Assembly: GCF_040958095.1 (NCBI RefSeq)
Contig: NC_091214.1
Location: 6,477,642-6,541,641, forward strand
Source: Procambarus clarkii
Lineage: Eukaryota; Arthropoda; Malacostraca; Decapoda; Cambaridae
Reading direction: 5' to 3'
Length of the DNA: 64,000 nt
Shown here: positions 11,492-23,564 of the stretch, one piece after another
Layout: the number at the start of each line of letters is the position of its first letter
Position numbering within the stretch: the first letter of the stretch is position 1
Made by a program: the position numbers and the translations under genes
Notes under the pieces: model-generated
What the model was told of the DNA's origin: nothing
Seen by the model: the letters and a program-made list of their open reading frames with translations, nothing else
Database searches by the model: none

Positions 11492-12313
11492 CTAAATAGA
11501 TGAAGTTAGGTACTTTTTGGTTTTGCTTTTAAATAAGGCAAAAGTTTTACAGTTTTTCAATTCACTAGGGAGTGAGTTCCATAGACTAGGTCCCTTAATT
11601 TGCATAGAGTGTTTACACAGATTAAGTTTGACCCTGGGGATATCAAAGAGATATTTATTTCTGGTGTGGTGATAATGGGTCCTATTACATCTGTCCAGGG
11701 AGAGTTTCAGAGCATGGTTTGCATTTAAGAACAGGGTTTTGTAAATGTAGTTGACACAAGAGAATGTGTGGAGGGAGTTAATATTTAGCAAATTAAGAAA
11801 TTTAAACAAGGGAGCTGAGTGTTGTCTGAAAGCAGAGTTAGTTATTATTCTGATAGCAGATTTTTGCTGTGTGATGATGGGCTTAAGGTGGTTTGCAGTG
11901 GTAGACCCCCATGCACAGATACCATAATTAAGATAGGGGTAGATTAGTGCATAATATAGTGAGAGGAGAGCAGAGTTAGGAACATAATATCTGATTTTGG
12001 AGAGTATACCAACTGTCTTAGAGACTTTCTTAGTTATGTGTTGAATGTGGGTGCTGAAGTTGAGTCTCTTGTCTAGGAATAGGCCAAGAAACTTGCCATC
12101 ATTTTTATTACTGATGTTAATGTTGTCTATCTGTAGCTGAATTGCATTTGATGATTTGCTTCCAAATAAGATGTAGTAAGTCTTTTCGATGTTTAATGTT
12201 AGTTTGTTCGTTGACATCCATAAGTGGACTTTTTTTAATTCATTATTCACAACATTATTTAGTGTATGTGGGTTGAGGTTTGAGTAGATAAGGGTAGTAT
12301 CGTCAGCAAACAA
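11492..12313 (-). pseudogene. LINE C ORF2, C-terminal RT part
   Basis: Begins at the catalytic FADDTTLIYS box and continues through the RT thumb (KFLGLFLDKRLNFSTHIQH; SALLSLYYALIYPYLNYGIC) to GPSLWNSLPSELKNCKTF near its end. It is the downstream part of the RT in the next entry. The frame changes near 12372, at the VPQGSILG box, and the intervening 60 bases are open in the third frame. The pattern LYYALIYPYLNYG and GPSLWN is typical of CR1/L2/Rex-type ORF2 ends. Confidence 0.85.
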
Positions 12314-12374
12314 TATAGGTTTGAGAATATTAGAGACATTAGGCAGATCGTTTATATATATAAGAAATAGAACA

Positions 12375-14435
12375 TTATCCTAAGATGCTGCCCTGTGGCA
12401 CTCCAACGGTAATTGGTAGAGTGGAAGAAGTTGTATCATTGATGGTTACATATTGGTGTCTGTCACTAAGATAGGATCGGATGTAGTCAAGGGCAAGGCC
12501 TCGGATTCCATAATGCTGGAGTTTAAGTAAGAGGTAGTTGTGATTAACAGTATCAAAGGCTTTTCTTAGGTCAATGAAGAGTCCAATCGGAAACTCATTT
12601 TTGTCAAGGGCTGAGTAGATAATGTCAAGGAGACTAATGATTGCATCATTGGTACTCTTTTGGGACCGGAAGCCAAACTGGCAGGGGCTGAGTATGTCGA
12701 ATTTTACGAGGTAGGAATAGAGCTGTTTGTAAATAATTTTTTCAAATATTTTTGATAGAATGGGTAGATTTGATATTGGTCTATAATTGTTTATGTCCGC
12801 CGGATTGCCTCCTTTATGGACTGGCGTTACTCTTGCTTTTTTGAGGATATCAGGGAAGGTGTGACACTCTATAGATTTGTTGAACAGTAGTGCTATGGGT
12901 GGGGCAAGGGCATGGGAGGCTCTCATGTACACAATGGACGGAATTTCACTGGTGTTCCCTGCCTTGGTTTTTAGAGAGTGTATGATGGACACAACATCTG
13001 CCGGGCTGATTGGTGAAAGGAGAAGAAAGTTTGGATAGCTGCCTGAGAGATATGTGTTAATATGTGTCTGAGTCTGTGGGATTTTACTGGCAAGATTAGC
13101 ACCAACCGATGAAAAGAAACTATTAAATTCATTTGCCATTTCTAAATCAGTTGACGGTATATCCCCATCCTTGTAGAGTTTTATTTGGTTATGTGAGTGT
13201 TGTTTAGTTCCTAGGATACTAGAGATAGTTTTCCAAGTGTTTTTCATGTTGCCTTTTGCTTCATTGAATCTATTCACATAATATGCAAGTTTTGCCTTTC
13301 TTATGATACTGGTAAGCATTGATGAGTACCTTTTAGCTACTTCCTTTGAAACTAGGCCAATCCTAACTTTCTTTTCATATTCATGTTTCTTGTTGATTGA
13401 GTTGAGAATGCCACTTGTGAGCCATGGATTGTTTAATCTTTTGTCAGTTACTTGCTTTGTAAGAAGGGGACAATGAAGGTTGTAGAGGCTTAGAGTTTTG
13501 GAGAGGAAGAGGTTAGCTAATGAATTTATATCATGGGTATTATTGAATTCAGAATCCCAGTTAATATTGTGAAGTGCCTCTGTAAGATTGTCTAAAGCTG
13601 ATTCACTGTGTAGCCTAAATGAAAGTTTCTTGCTTTTTGGTGGTGTTATGTCCATGTTCGCTATGAGAAAGGTAGGATAGTGGTCAGTTGTTCTGTCGTA
13701 GATTATACCAGATACAAGAGGAGCTGTTATGTTTGTCCATATGTGGTCCAAGGTAGTGGCTGATGTTTGAGTGACTCGGGTAGGTTTGGTGATAGTGGGG
13801 ATTAGCATACAGGAGTTCATGCTGTTAAGGAAATAGTCAACTTGAGAGCAGTTTTGTTGACCCAGGTCAATATTAAAGTCTCCTCCCAGAATGATGTGGT
13901 TTTTGTTGAGATTGTTGTTTATAATAAGATTCCTTAGGTTGTCTGAGAAAGAAGCTATGTTAGTATTGGGAAATCTATAGATGGCTCCAATAGTCAAAGA
14001 GGATTTAAGGGATTTAATTGTAAACTGAGCAAAAGTATATTCACAGTAGTCATCTCTGTCACTAATAACACTGTTGCAGATAAATGTATCTCGGTAATAT
14101 ATAGCTGTGCCACCACCTTTTTTATTAGGCCTACAGTTATGAATGGCTTTATAACCAGCTAAGTTGTAGAGTTGGGTATAGTCTTTATTTAGCCAAGTTT
14201 CTGTTAAAATAATGAACGATAGGTTAGTACCTAGTGCTGTGAGTAGTGCATTTAAATCGTCAAAATGTTTACCAAGTGATCTAACATTTTGGTTATAAAC
14301 TGATAGATAGGTGCTATTTTGGAGTTTGTTTTTAGCCTGGTGTGCTGTGAAATACTTACAATAGTGATGATTAATGTGCTGGTTGGTATAGATATGAGAC
14401 AGAAGATTTTGATCAGGATCAATATCAGTGTGCAT
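12375..14435 (-). pseudogene. LINE C ORF2, endonuclease plus RT N-terminal part
   Basis: 686 residues. AP-endonuclease domain first: YNQNVRSLG, ILTETWLN, GGGTAIYYRD, ILGGDFNIDL, LDHIWTN and TDHYP carry the usual Asn, Glu, Asp and His catalytic positions. RT follows: RVTPVHKGG, NNYRPIS, FGFRSQKSTNDA, FIDLRKAFDTVNH and VPQGSILG, where the frame breaks. The two halves together have the domain content of an ORF2 of CR1/L2-like LINEs. One frameshift is the only lesion seen, so the copy is young. Confidence 0.9.
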
Positions 14436-14893
14436 AGAGATGCAGAGGGATCACGATACAAGATACACGATAAAGCAAAACACAAGAATAAGAGCAGATA
14501 CAATAAAATAGTAACAATTTAGAAGTAAAATAAAGATCCAATAGATAGCCAGGGAGGACACAGAAGTTACATAAAATAAAACACAAAAAATCAGTAGAGA
14601 CTGACAATATAAATGTAAAATAAAAAATAATAAGAAAAATAATAATCATAAAAAAAAATGATCTTGAAGATAATTAGCTTAGTAATGGTTAATTAACAGG
14701 GTAATAAAAAGTCCTAGGTTTAGTGACAAGGGGATTAACTAAGAACAAATAATTAAGAGTATAAAACAGGCAAAGATGACAAACAAAAAATAAAGTAAAA
14801 ATTAAAATAAAAATAAAAATAAACACCTTTGGAAAGGAAAGGCAGAGCTTAAGTACACTTTGGTTGTATGTGAGACTACAAATTATGTTCTGG

Positions 14894-15280
14894 TTATTCA
14901 GCTGATATCCCACAGTCATCCAGGAAAGAAGTGAGGTGTGCTTCAGTGGTTATGACATAAGTTTTTCCAGAGTCAGTCTTCCTAGCTATTATTTTACCAT
15001 CGCGCACAAAACAATGTTTAATAGCAGTGGATCTATTGCGAATTCCACGTAGTTTAAATAAGAGATTTTGTCTGAATCTGGTAAGACATTCGTTCACATA
15101 AACCTTGGATTTCCTAGCGACTGCAGCAGTGATAAGGTCTGACTTGCGGGAGCAGCTATCTAACTTCACGCGTATCCTTCTGTTGTTTGCACCAGATGAT
15201 TTGGTACCCACTCTATAAGCTGACTTAATGTCTCTTGCTTCGATTGAATAATTCAACTTAGTACGCAATTCCTGGATCAC
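14894..15280 (-). pseudogene. LINE C ORF1 C-terminal part (RNA-binding-like)
   Basis: 128 residues with RDIKSAYRVG, RRIRVKLDS, KVYVNECLTRFRQNLLFKLR and FVRDGKIIARK. This is the pattern of the conserved C-terminal half of LINE ORF1 proteins, which bind element RNA. The frame is probably open further upstream until the MULE insertion at 15392. It lies 460 bases before ORF2. Confidence 0.7.
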
Positions 15281-15392
15281 GATGGCAGTACAGTCTTCTC
15301 TGTCAGTTTCATGGGGAAAATCCTGTGATGAGATGATGACAGAATCAAGGAGCTTAAGTTGGTCTGATTCGTCTTGGGTTGCAGCCTGTTGC

Positions 15393-16055
15393 GGTCCATA
15401 GAATTACCCCAATCACCCAAATCAGGCCAAAACTACCCAAAACGTATTAGCATTACGTAAGTAATGAAGAAATATGGTATATTTACTTACTATAATGTTG
15501 GTGCTACACGTAGAACATGATCAAACCTATTTTTTCTCTGAAATAATCTAATTTCATAACGAAATGAGACGTAAATATGCGAGAGGTGACGCCATAGGAA
15601 GTCGACGGTCCAAGCGACAATTGTGTGGAGCGACTTATCCAAGAAATATGGTCGCCAGGAGAGTGTTTGCTGCCATATCAGCCTCCTGTACACAGTGATC
15701 CAGTCCTTTTCGTTCATTGAACACCGAACCCTACACGCCCTCTGATATATTGCTTAATTAACAAATATTCACAAATAAAGATTATATTTGTATATGTTAT
15801 CAGAAAGGCAGATATAAAATAGTTTTTGTGAATCCATCACAGAGATTATACCTTATTAGAGAGGAAAAATATTCATACTTTAAACAAGGCTTCATGGCCG
15901 ACGCTCTCCTTACCGATATGGGAACTATGACCTTCCGAAGATCAATGTTAATTTAATCTAGATATTGTAATAAACGAAGTTTTCTATGTCATCATAAAGA
16001 CATAAATATAAGCTGCATGTTAATACTTTGGCATAAATATAACTGAATTGAAAGT
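15393..16055 (+). repeat. MULE left TIR, outer part
   Basis: Reverse-complementary to 23565-24443 apart from a 213-bp insertion in the right arm and scattered substitutions. The short ORF at 15490-15717 (minus) has a mirror ORF at 24117-24344 (plus), only because both lie in the TIR. The arm stops matching at 'aactgaattgaaag'. Confidence 0.85.
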
Positions 16056-16089
16056 CCGGACACATGAATAGTCGCATTAGGTGAAAGGA

Positions 16090-16530
16090 AATGTACCCAA
16101 CCATTTCCATTTACCCAACCAGTTTGTGCACCCTATACTCATCCTCTGTGCGGTAATTTATTGTGCATCCCATACTCATCTTGTTACCAGTAGTTTGTGC
16201 AACCCATACTCATCCTGTGACCCGTAATTTATTGTGCATCCCATACTCATCCTGTTACCGGTAGTTTGTGCAGCCCATACCCATCCTGTGACCTGTAATT
16301 TATTGTGCAACCCATACTTATCCTGTGACCTGTAGTTTATTGTGCAGCTAATACTCATTCTGTGAGTCATAGGACATTGCGCAACCCTTTCTCATCGTGT
16401 GAATCTTTGTTTACTTTGCTCTCCATATTCATCCTCTGCGCGATAGTTTCTTGTGCAACCCATACCCATGATGTGAGTGGTAGTTTATTGTGTACCCTAT
16501 ATTCATCCTGTGAGTATAGGGTTCACAATT
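16090..16530 (+). repeat. 36-bp minisatellite, array 1
   Basis: About ten degenerate copies of a unit built on 'gtagtttattgtgcaaccca' followed by 'tactcatcctgtgacc' (36 bp). A related array in the same orientation is at 19190-19545. The arrays share the same variant order at their right ends (16370-16530 against 19345-19500), so one was copied from the other. Confidence 0.8.
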
Positions 16531-16539
16531 CTTGTTTGG

Positions 16540-16690
16540 ATTCTTGTAATGTTATTTGTCTATTTGTAGTCACAGTATTTGTGCGCCCCTTGAGGGACTT
16601 GAATTAGAGGGGGGTTGAAATAGCCTAAGCTACTCTATCCCTTTGAGATTTATTTATTGCTTATCTCAATAAACATACTTGAACTTGAAC
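16540..16690 (+). repeat. LINE family E 3' tail
   Basis: Contains 'gcgccccttgagggacttga' and 'caataaacatacttgaactt'. The reverse complement of this block is at 22823-22990, next to the family E coding remnant. It is a short 3'-end copy of that LINE. Confidence 0.7.
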
Positions 16691-17815
16691 TTGGGTACAC
16701 AATGAGTTCATTTGTACTCCATACTCATCACCAAGAAGTGTATTTTACCAGCATTGTAATAATATAATTAAAACACTTACTGTAATACCCTAGTGCTTGA
16801 ATGAAGGTGAAGGAAAGACCCAATAAATGTGTAAGTGTATTAAAAACCAAATTTTCGTTGGGTGAGCTGGCAGGTGAGCACCACTTGCCAGCTCACCCAG
16901 TAATGAACATCACCTGCACACTGCACCGAACCACTTGCCAGCAGGTGCAGAAGTACGATGGAGAGAGCAAAGTATACCATATTTCAAGTATAATATTAAA
17001 GATATATTTAGGATTTAATGTTTTCGTATAAAGTTTCAATAATACCTTTATTTGATTTTTTTGTATTATTTTCTACCACAGACGTGGCCACACATTAACA
17101 ATGCTAACCATCATATATACATTTTCTTCAGTCCGCCATGGACTCTAACCCTTTCCACTACCGCCCACAAGATGGGTATAGGGTGCATAATATAAGAACT
17201 AAACTAACTCCATTGATAGGGTTAGAGATTTGTTAAACATATAGTTCAGGGATTTATTGAACAATCAACCACATAAGGTGATTGTAGTGTTTTTAAAATG
17301 CTAGGCTAAGCTACATACGTAAATACATAAATACACAGATTTACGTATGCCCTACATAAAGTGTTCGCTGTGTCTTTTACATAGTGTCATTAACGTGCAT
17401 TTACAAAGGTGAAATTGAATTCTGAACACATACATACACATATATTTGTCTCTTTTACTCTGACAAGGTGAGATAACTGATAGAGAAACTAGTGTGCAAT
17501 TAAGCACTTAATCACTGAAGGTGATTAAGGTGCTTTCACAAGCTCAGGTTATAGAGTTACATCACATACATTCATTGTATAATTGATACGTTACATCGTC
17601 AATCTAGGGTACAAGTTCAATATATCATCAAGTGTTCCAGTACTCAAATAGTAATTACACAGTTTAGCATAGCGCTTCATTCATGTATGTAAGAGAGAAG
17701 ATTGTTCAAATATATTACATGCACATCCGGTACATCGTCCACCTTCTTCTACAGAACCGTCGGTATAGCACTGATACACATCGTTACCCATACTCTGAGT
17801 ACTTTCAGTGATGCT
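16691..17815. other. Unassigned sequence inside the MULE left arm
   Basis: No supported gene. It includes one strong hairpin (16860-16872 pairing perfectly with 16886-16898) and a phrase at 17147-17182 that recurs loosely at 19650-19690 near the second minisatellite. The rest is AT-rich and not recognised. Confidence 0.4.
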
Positions 17816-18225
17816 TCACAGTGTTAACTGTTTTAATAATGTAGAGTGTACATTATCTTTCTTGGGTGCATTTACAAAATCAACTGCTAGATCCAAGTTA
17901 TCCCATGGAGTAATTGGTTGATTAATCGTTAATTGAGTTGGGTACATATTTAATATTTTGATGGAGTTGGCTACCTTGTAGAACCAAAATGCATTCACGC
18001 CGAAAACTGTGCTAATAGACAAAATTATGGTAGAGATATGGGTCTATAATTATCTGAGTGTGCTTTGGGGATGGGAACAATGACACTGTCCAATCATCAG
18101 GTAATACTCCTTCACTTAAACTCATTCTGTACAACACTAAAAGTGGATTACCTGGTACTTGTGAGACTAATCTCAGTAAACTGTAAGTAATACCGTCCTC
18201 TTCAGGAGCAGTTGACTTATTTGAT
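17816..18225 (-). pseudogene. LINE family E (I/Jockey-like) fragments
   Basis: Two minus-strand pieces. Bases 17816-18022 encode FGVNAFWFYKVANSIKILNM and PITPWDNLDLAVDF. Bases 18030-18225 encode an RT finger-region pattern (GNPLLVLYRMSLSEGVLPDD), preceded by a degraded K-S-T-A-P-x-x-D-G-I-T-Y motif. They are short, out of order and broken. Confidence 0.6.
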
Positions 18226-18360
18226 TGTGCTACACAGCCTTCCCGGCTTGGTGCCTTCTTTGGTAATTACTTATCAAAGGCAGCTCCATACGAGGAGCTG
18301 CCTCGTATGGGCCAATAAGTCTTTTGCAGTTACCTTCATTCTTATGTTCTTACTTACATT
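18226..18360 (+). repeat. CR1-like LINE 3' tail fragment
   Basis: Carries 'gagctgcctcgtatgggcca', then a variant of the family A terminus and 'cttatgttctta'. Very short 3'-end copy. Confidence 0.7.
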
Positions 18361-18379
18361 TACTGATCTTTATCATCAT

Positions 18380-18560
18380 CATCATCATTTACAGAAAGAA
18401 ATTAACATAAAAAGTAGTCATTTTAATACACAAAACAGAAGTAGATATTATGTAAATTATGATGCAGGATAGGATCACTATTAAGAACTTAATTATAAAC
18501 CACAATATGTTTTATATCGTCAGAAATTCTGATACATACCATATATTTTCAAATATTTAC
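18380..18560 (+). repeat. Internal dispersed repeat of the MULE (also at 19105-19170 and 19905-20060)
   Basis: The phrase 'ttacagaaagaaattaacat' and 'gatgcaggatagg', followed by 'cttaattataaaccacaata', recurs at 19905-20060. The second half recurs at 19105-19170. All copies are in direct orientation inside the transposon. Confidence 0.75.
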
Positions 18561-18829
18561 AATTAAAGTATTTATTTAGGAAATAAGTATTTTAGTTACC
18601 CTAGTTAGCTCTGAGAACACACATTGTTGCAGCAAGAATTTCTTCCCACTAATCTGAGCGATGCTAATGACCCATTGGACTTGTCATGAACAACAATCAA
18701 CTACAGCACCATCTATATCAGAAGATATTCAAAATATTCTTGATGTCATTCAAATTGTCAATACGAGAACAGAATACATAAGAGTTAGTTTAGTGATGTC
18801 AAAGGAATCATATTGACTGACCGAGCCCC

Positions 18830-19108
<279 letters not shown>

Positions 19109-19189
19109 GTAAATTATGATGCAGGATAGGATCACTATTAAGAACTTAATTATAAACCACAATATGTTTATATATATATCCTACTCACA

Positions 19190-19545
19190 CTCATCCTAGC
19201 ACAGTAATTTATTGTGCAACCCATACCCATCCTGTTACCAATAGTTTGTGCAACCCATGCTCATCCTGTTACCTTTAGTTTATTGTGAAACCCATACTCA
19301 TCCTATGAATGGTAATTTATTATGCACCTCATACTCATCCTGTGAGTCATAGGACATTGTGGAACCCTTTCTCATCGTGTGAATCTTTGTTTACTTTGCT
19401 TTCCATACTCTGCTCTCCGATAGTTTCTTGTGCAACCCATACCCATGATGTGAGTGGTAGTTTATTGTGTACCCTATACTCATCCTGTGAGTATAGGGTA
19501 CACAATGACTTCATTTGTACTCCATACTCATCAAGAAGTGTATTT
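19190..19545 (+). repeat. 36-bp minisatellite, array 2
   Basis: Same 36-bp unit and orientation as 16090-16530, including the shared block 'cataggacattg', 'accctttctcatcgtgtgaa' and 'gtatagggta'. Confidence 0.8.
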
Positions 19546-20061
19546 TACCAGCATTGTAATATAAATTAAGAATAAAGGCATAATCTTATTATGTACCCAT
19601 AATAAAAATAAGAGCCATCACACTATAATTTTCATGACAAACGGCCTAGACTCCACTTCCGCCTTCGACAAGCTGCTGCCGGAGGTGGGTATAGTTTATT
19701 GTACACTCCCGCACCCCCAGTCCTGGGAAGAGGGGCATTCGAATGTGGACATATGAACCATTACCCCCAACCCTTCCCTCTTAATAATAATTGAAACACT
19801 ACACTACACACTATATGTTCATTTAATATTTCAAGTATAAGACTCAAGATATATTTAGGATTTAACGATTTAACATTGTCTCAATCATACCTTTATTGCA
19901 CTTTATCATCATTATTTACAGAAAGAAATTAACATAAAAATGTAGTTAATTTTAACATACAAAACCGAATTTGAACATTGTTAATTTTGATGCAGGATCA
20001 CTATTAATAAGAACTTAATTATAAACCACAATATGTTGTATATCATCAGAAATTTGGAAAC

Positions 20062-20063
<2 letters not shown>

Positions 20064-20142
<79 letters not shown>
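20064..20142. repeat. (AT)n microsatellite
   Basis: About 79 bases of pure AT dinucleotide. Confidence 0.95.
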
Positions 20143-20146
<4 letters not shown>

Positions 20147-20385
20147 GGAAATTTAGCACATTTAAATAATGTTATTAAGCTTAAGAATAAATTACATAAA
20201 ATTAACATAGTAAAATGACTGGGATACAGATGGATCAGTAATCACATTACAAGTCCAATTATTTCCTAACTGAAGTCTGTAACGCATTATCATGTCATAT
20301 TTCATAATACAAATTAGGTAAGAGATATGCAATATCAACACAAAATCGTCAGCTACTATTTCCAAAACACATTTATTATATAGCA

Positions 20386-22230
20386 TTAAACTGCTCTTTC
20401 ACTTCGGGGGCGCTTACGCTGATATGGTTTTTTGGCAATTCCAAATGTTTTTGGGATTGAAAAAATTTTGTTTTTGTCATACATTTTAGTATTTTCATTA
20501 TAAGGTTTTCTTGATATAAAGCACCATAAGTAATCTCTCTTTTCATCTTTAGTTTTTTGGTCCCAAACTTCCTTAGGAACCAGGTACTTATCTAAATTGG
20601 ATGATATTATATAATTGCCTTCTCCGTGTAATGCTCTCCTCAGATCTAGCATTTGGAGCGTTGAAACATTGCAAATTTTTTCAATTAATTCTGGCAGTTT
20701 TTGGGGTTTCCAATCAATAGTCAGTTTCAGGATATGGTTTAGTGACTCACAATTGTTATTAGTCCATAACGTGTCCATTTTGGCTTTTGCGTGAGGTACA
20801 CACACATAATTCCATAAAGAAGATTTCAAACGACTATCAAAATAATCTTTGAACTTTGGGTATTTGTAAAAGTAAAATATGAGATTGTTGATTCCCCTTT
20901 CAAACTGATCCTCACAAACACTTCTAACTAACCCATTTGTACCAAATATTTTCTTTTGGATACGAATCCTATCGGTGTTCGTGCATCCAATATTATCCGT
21001 TAAATAGTGGCGAACATTTTCTTTCAGATGGTTACTACACAATAACAATGTTGCCTTCGGAAAACAACACATAAGTGCCTTTCTTAACGCGATTTCCTGA
21101 TCACTACCAATCATTACATTCGAGTTGTTAATACAGTTATCGAGTTTGCCTCTTAGGTGGGAGAAAAATGATAAGTAAGTCTCGTATTCACCATCCCAGT
21201 GTAAATACATGGGCCCGAGGAATATAGGGTTGCTTGATTTTTCTTTTGTTACTACAGTAGTGTTCTTGTACACAAGTGTTGTTAAATAACAAGGGCCAAG
21301 ATTGAAAGTCCTGTCAACACCGATAACATTAGGGTTTTCCATTCCTGCAGCACACAAATGTTGCTTGAGATCTTCAAGTTGTTCCTTGGAATACAGTACC
21401 ACACAGGGGACTTTGTTCGGCTTAATAATTATCTTCTTTACATAATCATGGGTATTAATCATGCTAATTACATGTAAAACGTCATCAGCAACATTGTGCC
21501 TATGAATAGGTTTGCGTTCCTTTATCTTGTCATGATATTTTTTACTCCTTACCTGTTGGAAGTCTCTTGGGGCTAAACATGATTCTTCCATAAGCAGATT
21601 TTGATAAACCTCTCGTGGAGGTTGGATCTTAACCATCTTGCCTATATTTTCTAAAACTTCAGGCCTGGTCCGAACATATGGAATGTTGTTTTGTGAATTT
21701 CCATGCATCGTCTCTCCTGTTTGCTTGCCACAGTATTCTACAATAGCTACAGACTCCAGCTCTTTAATAACAGTTACTCTTTTCTTAAAGCTTTCCTGCC
21801 CTTTGAGGACTGTGTAATAACGGTGCATTGTGATGAGAGTATCTGGGGAGGGCTGAGGTTCTAAGGGAACCCACTGCGTTTTCCCTTTTGATAATACTCT
21901 TTTACAAAATATCTCATTTCTCAAATATATTATCCTCAAACGATTATTATTATCCCATATGAATAAGGAGTTCACGGTAGTACCTCTGGCACTGTTCCAC
22001 ACTCCACAGTCGTCTGGAAAGGTCGACCGTGTTTTGGCGCCCTTAGTAAGATTATGTGAATTGTCAACCACATAAAATGTATCTTCTTTAGGCCCATTTG
22101 GGACACTTTTAAACACCTTGTTCTCTCGCAAATGCCAATAGACTTCTTCTACAGCTAAAAATTTTCCATTGCGAAGCTTGCCAGAGCTTTCGCTATCGTT
22201 ATCAGTCGACAATTGAGGTTTTTTTAACAA
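20386..22230 (-). CDS. MULE-superfamily transposase, 614 aa, intact
   Basis: Transposase that would cut and paste the surrounding element through its terminal inverted repeats. The MULE catalytic core is readable: first Asp in VIGVDRTFN (D306), second Asp in MIGSDQEIALRKAL (D377), the MULE-typical C-x2-H in LLCSNHLKENV (C398, H401), and the Glu in NNNCESLNHILK (E495). The stretch VPCVVLYSKEQLEDLKQHLC before the first Asp is typical of animal MULE (Phantom-like) transposases. The N-terminal 200 residues are a domain I cannot name. The C-terminus is basic (KKPYQRKRPRS), a possible nuclear signal. There is no internal stop or frameshift, so the gene could still be functional, although the TIRs carry insertions. 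Confidence 0.85.
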   Translation of the reverse strand: MLKKPQLSTDNDSESSGKLRNGKFLAVEEVYWHLRENKVFKSVPNGPKEDTFYVVDNSHNLTKGAKTRSTFPDDCGVWNSARGTTVNSLFIWDNNNRLRIIYLRNEIFCKRVLSKGKTQWVPLEPQPSPDTLITMHRYYTVLKGQESFKKRVTVIKELESVAIVEYCGKQTGETMHGNSQNNIPYVRTRPEVLENIGKMVKIQPPREVYQNLLMEESCLAPRDFQQVRSKKYHDKIKERKPIHRHNVADDVLHVISMINTHDYVKKIIIKPNKVPCVVLYSKEQLEDLKQHLCAAGMENPNVIGVDRTFNLGPCYLTTLVYKNTTVVTKEKSSNPIFLGPMYLHWDGEYETYLSFFSHLRGKLDNCINNSNVMIGSDQEIALRKALMCCFPKATLLLCSNHLKENVRHYLTDNIGCTNTDRIRIQKKIFGTNGLVRSVCEDQFERGINNLIFYFYKYPKFKDYFDSRLKSSLWNYVCVPHAKAKMDTLWTNNNCESLNHILKLTIDWKPQKLPELIEKICNVSTLQMLDLRRALHGEGNYIISSNLDKYLVPKEVWDQKTKDEKRDYLWCFISRKPYNENTKMYDKNKIFSIPKTFGIAKKPYQRKRPRSERAV

Positions 22231-22239
22231 AGTGTGTGT

Positions 22240-22556
22240 TATTGAAATGTTTCAATTGAAATTGAAATAAGTTTATTGAGGTAAAATACACACAAATGGA
22301 TGAGGTAGCTCAAGCTATTCTCACCCCGTTCAGTATATCGTGTTAATACATACATAGACACACACACTTGTACACATTTTAGTGTAACAAGCAAGGCAAA
22401 TAGTTCTGTCTGATGGGTAGAGGCAATTGCACTTGCAGCTGCACCCGTGTGGCGGTGTAGGAAACCATCAATGTATATGATTTGAGAGAGAGAGAGAGAG
22501 AGAATGATCTGTGGACAGAGCATCAATATGGCGTAAGGTATTGGGCTTTGCCTCAA
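22240..22556 (-). pseudogene. LINE RNase H-like fragment with 3' tail
   Basis: The minus strand encodes IIYIDGFLHRHTGAAASAIA followed by TELFALLVTLKCV, the pattern of a retroelement RNase H start (Asp, then Glu). The fragment runs into a 3' tail with 'ataagtttattgaggtaaaa' on the plus strand. Short and isolated. Confidence 0.5.
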
Positions 22557-22664
22557 GATGAAGCATAATAAAGAACCCGAATATCAGGAGAAAAAATTAC
22601 ATTAAAAACTGTCCACATGATACATATATATAATCATGTTTTAAACATTTTAATTGTATTATTT

Positions 22665-22822
22665 GCATATATATATATATAATTAGGAAGTAATGTTTAT
22701 CTGGGTAAGTTGTCAGCTTTTATGAACTAATAGCTAGTGCGGCTTGTATATGGGGTACATCCGGTCTCTTACCCTCGACTGCGGCGGTAACTTTATGGTC
22801 AGGAAGCCAAAAATATTTATAG
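22665..22822 (-). repeat. MULE right TIR, inner part
   Basis: Mirror of 18830-18994. It ends where the LINE E copy interrupts the arm. Confidence 0.75.
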
Positions 22823-23564
22823 TTCAAGTTCAAGTATGTTTATTGAGACAAGAAAAATATACATCTCAAAGGGATAGAGTAACTTAGGCTATTTCTACCC
22901 CCTCTACTTCAAGTCCCTCAAGGGGCGCACAAATTCAGTAAGTACAAATAGACAATTAACATTACAAGAATCCCATTTAACATTGCAGGTTAATATAGTA
23001 AGTACAGCATACAATTGTTACACTCTTGGGGCAAAATTTTTGTAGCTCCTAAGTATACTGTCTATCATACCATTATCACACATACAAACAATTTGATGTG
23101 GTACATTACTTATTTCCTTATTTCTATAGTTATCAATAAGTTGACACTATAATACATAATGTTCTAAGGTGTGGGCGTGCGGCATACTACATAATTTACA
23201 CTCCTTATCTTTTTCACTGACATCAACTCCGTATTGCCAGATATATTTGTATCCTAATCTTAATCTCATGTAAATTGAATCCTTCCAAGTTGACTTTCCT
23301 TTATCATAGGTGAAGGACGAGTTTGTATTTATTACTGAATAATTCTTAAGTGTGTTACTACTATCCACTATTGCCATTCTTTTTATCATTTCTTCATCTT
23401 CATTTCCTCTTATTATTCCTCTTACATCTGTCTTCATTCTGAAATAAAAACCTTTGACGTTACTTTGCATATATGTACATTAATTATAAAATTGATTGGC
23501 TTGTGTGCAGGCCTTCACACTCCCTGAGCGAGCCATCAAGTAACTATAAAAAGGCATATATCTT
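22823..23564 (-). pseudogene. LINE family E 3'-terminal copy inserted in the MULE right TIR
   Basis: Minus-strand reading includes LRLGYKYIWQYGVDVSEKDK, then CKLCSMPHAHTLEHYVL, the Cys/His end motif common after RNase H in I- and Jockey-type LINEs. The 3' UTR begins near 23146 and ends in the tail 'ttcaagttcaagtatgttta' (plus strand). It separates the inner and outer parts of the right TIR. Confidence 0.75.

Larger units (their letters stand above)
10965..15392 (-). mobile_element. LINE family C retrotransposon (main part, interrupted at its 5' side by the MULE)
   Basis: Minus-strand non-LTR retrotransposon with (aaat)n tail at 10965-11000, 3' UTR, ORF2 (11492-14435) and ORF1 (14894-15392). 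A further 35 bases of its 5' side continue at 24444-24478 beyond the MULE. It is flanked by CTCAT at 10960-10964 and 24479-24483, a 5-bp target duplication. It sits exactly at the junction of cassette units A and B. ORF1 is 5'-truncated, as is common for LINE insertions. Confidence 0.85.

Noticed and set aside
15490-15717. 75-residue ORF conserved at 24117-24344 in inverted orientation
   Set aside because: Both lie within the MULE terminal inverted repeats; similarity follows from the repeat, not from coding selection.
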